Assembly (NCBI GenBank): GCA_030673735.1
Contig: DAOVIK010000095.1
Location: forward strand, 1-6,476
Origin: Anaerolineae bacterium
GTDB lineage: Bacteria > Chloroflexota > Anaerolineae > Anaerolineales > E44-bin32
Reading direction: 5' to 3'
DNA: 6,476 bases
The translations under genes and the position numbers were made by a program. Each line of letters opens with the position of its first letter. The first letter of the stretch is position 1. Below the pieces are notes generated by a model. The model did not search any database, was not told where the DNA came from, and saw only the letters and a program-made list of their open reading frames with translations. Below are positions 5,336-6,476 of this stretch, piece after piece.

Positions 5336-6476
5336 TCACGGCCGGGCCGCAAGCGTGACTTCAAGATTGATCTCTGCTCCGTCGCGAATCACGGTAAGGA
5401 TAACCTGTTGGCCAACCTCGGTGTGGTTGACCAGGTAGGAGATGAGATCGTTGAATTCACGCACGACTTGAGCGTCGATGGCGATGATAAGATCCCCACC
5501 CACCAGCAGCCCTTCCAGCGAGTCGCAGCTGGCAGAACCTATCATGCCTCCGAGATCGGCAGGGCCGCCGGGAGTAACGCAGGTGACGTAGGCTCCGGTC
5601 GTCTCGGGAGGATATCCGAGCACTTCTAAAACGCTGAGGTTCAATTCGCTCAGACTGGAGAGGCCCAGGTAAGGGTAGTTGTACTCACCTTCCGCGATCA
5701 GAACCGGGACCACCCGGCGCACGATGTTGGAGGGGATGGCAAACCCCACGCCCGAACTGGCTGCATCGCCGCTGAGTGTGAAGGATTCGGTACGGATGGC
5801 GCGGTTGACGCCGATGACCTCACCGAGCATGTTGAGCAACGGCCCGCCCGAGTTGCCAGGGTTGATGGCCGCATCGGTTTGGATCAGATCGGCGGCGGAG
5901 AACGTTCCTCCTCCCGGAGCTGCACGTTCGGAGGCCAACGTTCGACCGAGCGCGGAAACTACGCCAACGGTCAATGTCCCCGAAAGGCCGAAGGGATTCC
6001 CGATGGCGATCACTAGTTCGCCAACTTGCACCGAATCCGAGTCTCCCAGAGGCAGGGGTACCAGAATCGAAGCTGATACTTCGACTTTGATTACCGCCAG
6101 ATCGGAATCAGGATCAGTCCCGATCAGGGTTGCCCATGCCTTCATGCCGGAGGGGAAATCCACCTCGATCTCGTTGGCGTCCTGCACGACATGCTGGTTG
6201 GTGACGATGTGTCCCAATTCATCGATCACGAAACCTGATCCCTGCCCCAGCAAGACCCTATCGCTGTGGGGAGCTCCGGGAGAGGCGTAGGTTACGATGC
6301 TTACCACGCCCGGGTTCACCGCTTCATAGAGTTCTGTCAGATCTGTGGGTGCAAGCAGCAGCGATGGGGGGGCTGAAGTTGGGACGCTTACCACACTTCC
6401 GGGCGTGAACGTAGCAACGGATTGGTGGGATGGCGGGGCGGGTGTGGTGGGGAACGCAATGTTGAGGGAGCAAGCC
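5336..6476 (-). CDS. HtrA/Deg-type serine protease with PDZ domain, probable lipoprotein (N-terminus off window)
   Basis: A trypsin-fold protease that degrades or senses misfolded proteins outside the cytoplasmic membrane. The frame stays open to the window edge, showing 379 residues; an internal GTG at 6394-6392 is probably not the start. Numbered from the first whole codon (Ala, 6475-6473), the triad is H95 in T-N-Q-H-V-V, D125 in D-S-D-L-A-V-I and S209 in G-N-S-G-G-P-L, all intact. One PDZ domain follows at about 265-377, with G-G-D-L-I-I-A-I-D in its usual place. The visible N-terminus reads A-C-S-L-N followed by about 40 residues rich in Pro, Thr and Ser, which fits a lipobox end, a lipidated Cys2 and a flexible linker. 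C299 and C317, in the PDZ region, could form a disulfide outside the cell (inference). The eRF1-like gene lies 41 bases downstream on the same strand, probably in one operon. Family certain; lipid anchoring likely but not proven. Confidence 0.93.
   Translation of the reverse strand, partial: ACSLNIAFPTTPAPPSHQSVATFTPGSVVSVPTSAPPSLLLAPTDLTELYEAVNPGVVSIVTYASPGAPHSDRVLLGQGSGFVIDELGHIVTNQHVVQDANEIEVDFPSGMKAWATLIGTDPDSDLAVIKVEVSASILVPLPLGDSDSVQVGELVIAIGNPFGLSGTLTVGVVSALGRTLASERAAPGGGTFSAADLIQTDAAINPGNSGGPLLNMLGEVIGVNRAIRTESFTLSGDAASSGVGFAIPSNIVRRVVPVLIAEGEYNYPYLGLSSLSELNLSVLEVLGYPPETTGAYVTCVTPGGPADLGGMIGSASCDSLEGLLVGGDLIIAIDAQVVREFNDLISYLVNHTEVGQQVILTVIRDGAEINLEVTLAARP

Noticed and set aside
5679..6290. 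A 203-residue plus-strand open frame opposite the HtrA gene
   Set aside because: It is antisense to the conserved protease core, and its Pro/Ser/Thr/Arg-rich composition is typical of a reverse-strand shadow.
6392..6394. GTG at 6394 as the true start of the HtrA protease
   Set aside because: The frame is open upstream to the window edge and encodes a lipobox-like Ala-Cys and linker. Starting at this GTG would leave an extracytoplasmic-type protease with no export signal, and no good Shine-Dalgarno precedes it.

Overview
The window looks like a piece of a bacterial chromosome, moderately GC-rich and densely coding, most likely from the Chloroflexota (Anaerolineae-like). That assignment is an inference from the style of the encoded proteins: a membrane-embedded spermidine-synthase-like protein, an eRF1-like protein with a zinc ribbon, and a rhomboid beginning M-L-P-I-R-D. 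No rRNA, tRNA or other taxonomic marker is present. I see no mobile element, CRISPR array or prophage gene.

Layout. Positions 1-1781 (minus strand) hold most of a large membrane protein with an N-terminal bundle of membrane segments and a divergent spermidine-synthase-like (SAM-methyltransferase fold) domain; its C-terminus lies beyond position 1. A 231-base divergent intergenic region separates it from a plus-strand pair: a small heat-shock protein (Hsp20, 2013-2411) and a rhomboid intramembrane serine protease (2498-3205), with a strong GNRA-capped hairpin between them. After a gene-free stretch of 307 bases comes an unrecognised single-span membrane protein with a coiled coil (3513-4115). 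It ends at a near-perfect bidirectional terminator (4136-4168), where it meets two minus-strand genes converging on it: a trypsin-like HtrA/Deg protease with a PDZ domain (5336 to the window edge, N-terminus off the window) and, 41 bases downstream, a 368-residue eRF1-like protein (4188-5294).

How the genes may work together. Four of the six genes belong to families concerned with protein quality: Hsp20 holds unfolding proteins, rhomboid cleaves membrane proteins, HtrA degrades or senses misfolded proteins outside the membrane, and the eRF1-like protein belongs to a superfamily that acts on peptidyl-tRNA in termination or rescue. The last two are probably co-transcribed. A shared envelope or translation stress function is an inference from gene neighbourhood only.

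The points most worth following are the eRF1-like protein, whose GGQ-like loop reads G-S-Q; the spermidine-synthase-like protein, whose SAM-binding glycine motif is degraded; and the HtrA protein, whose visible N-terminus begins Ala-Cys-Ser, as in a lipoprotein.
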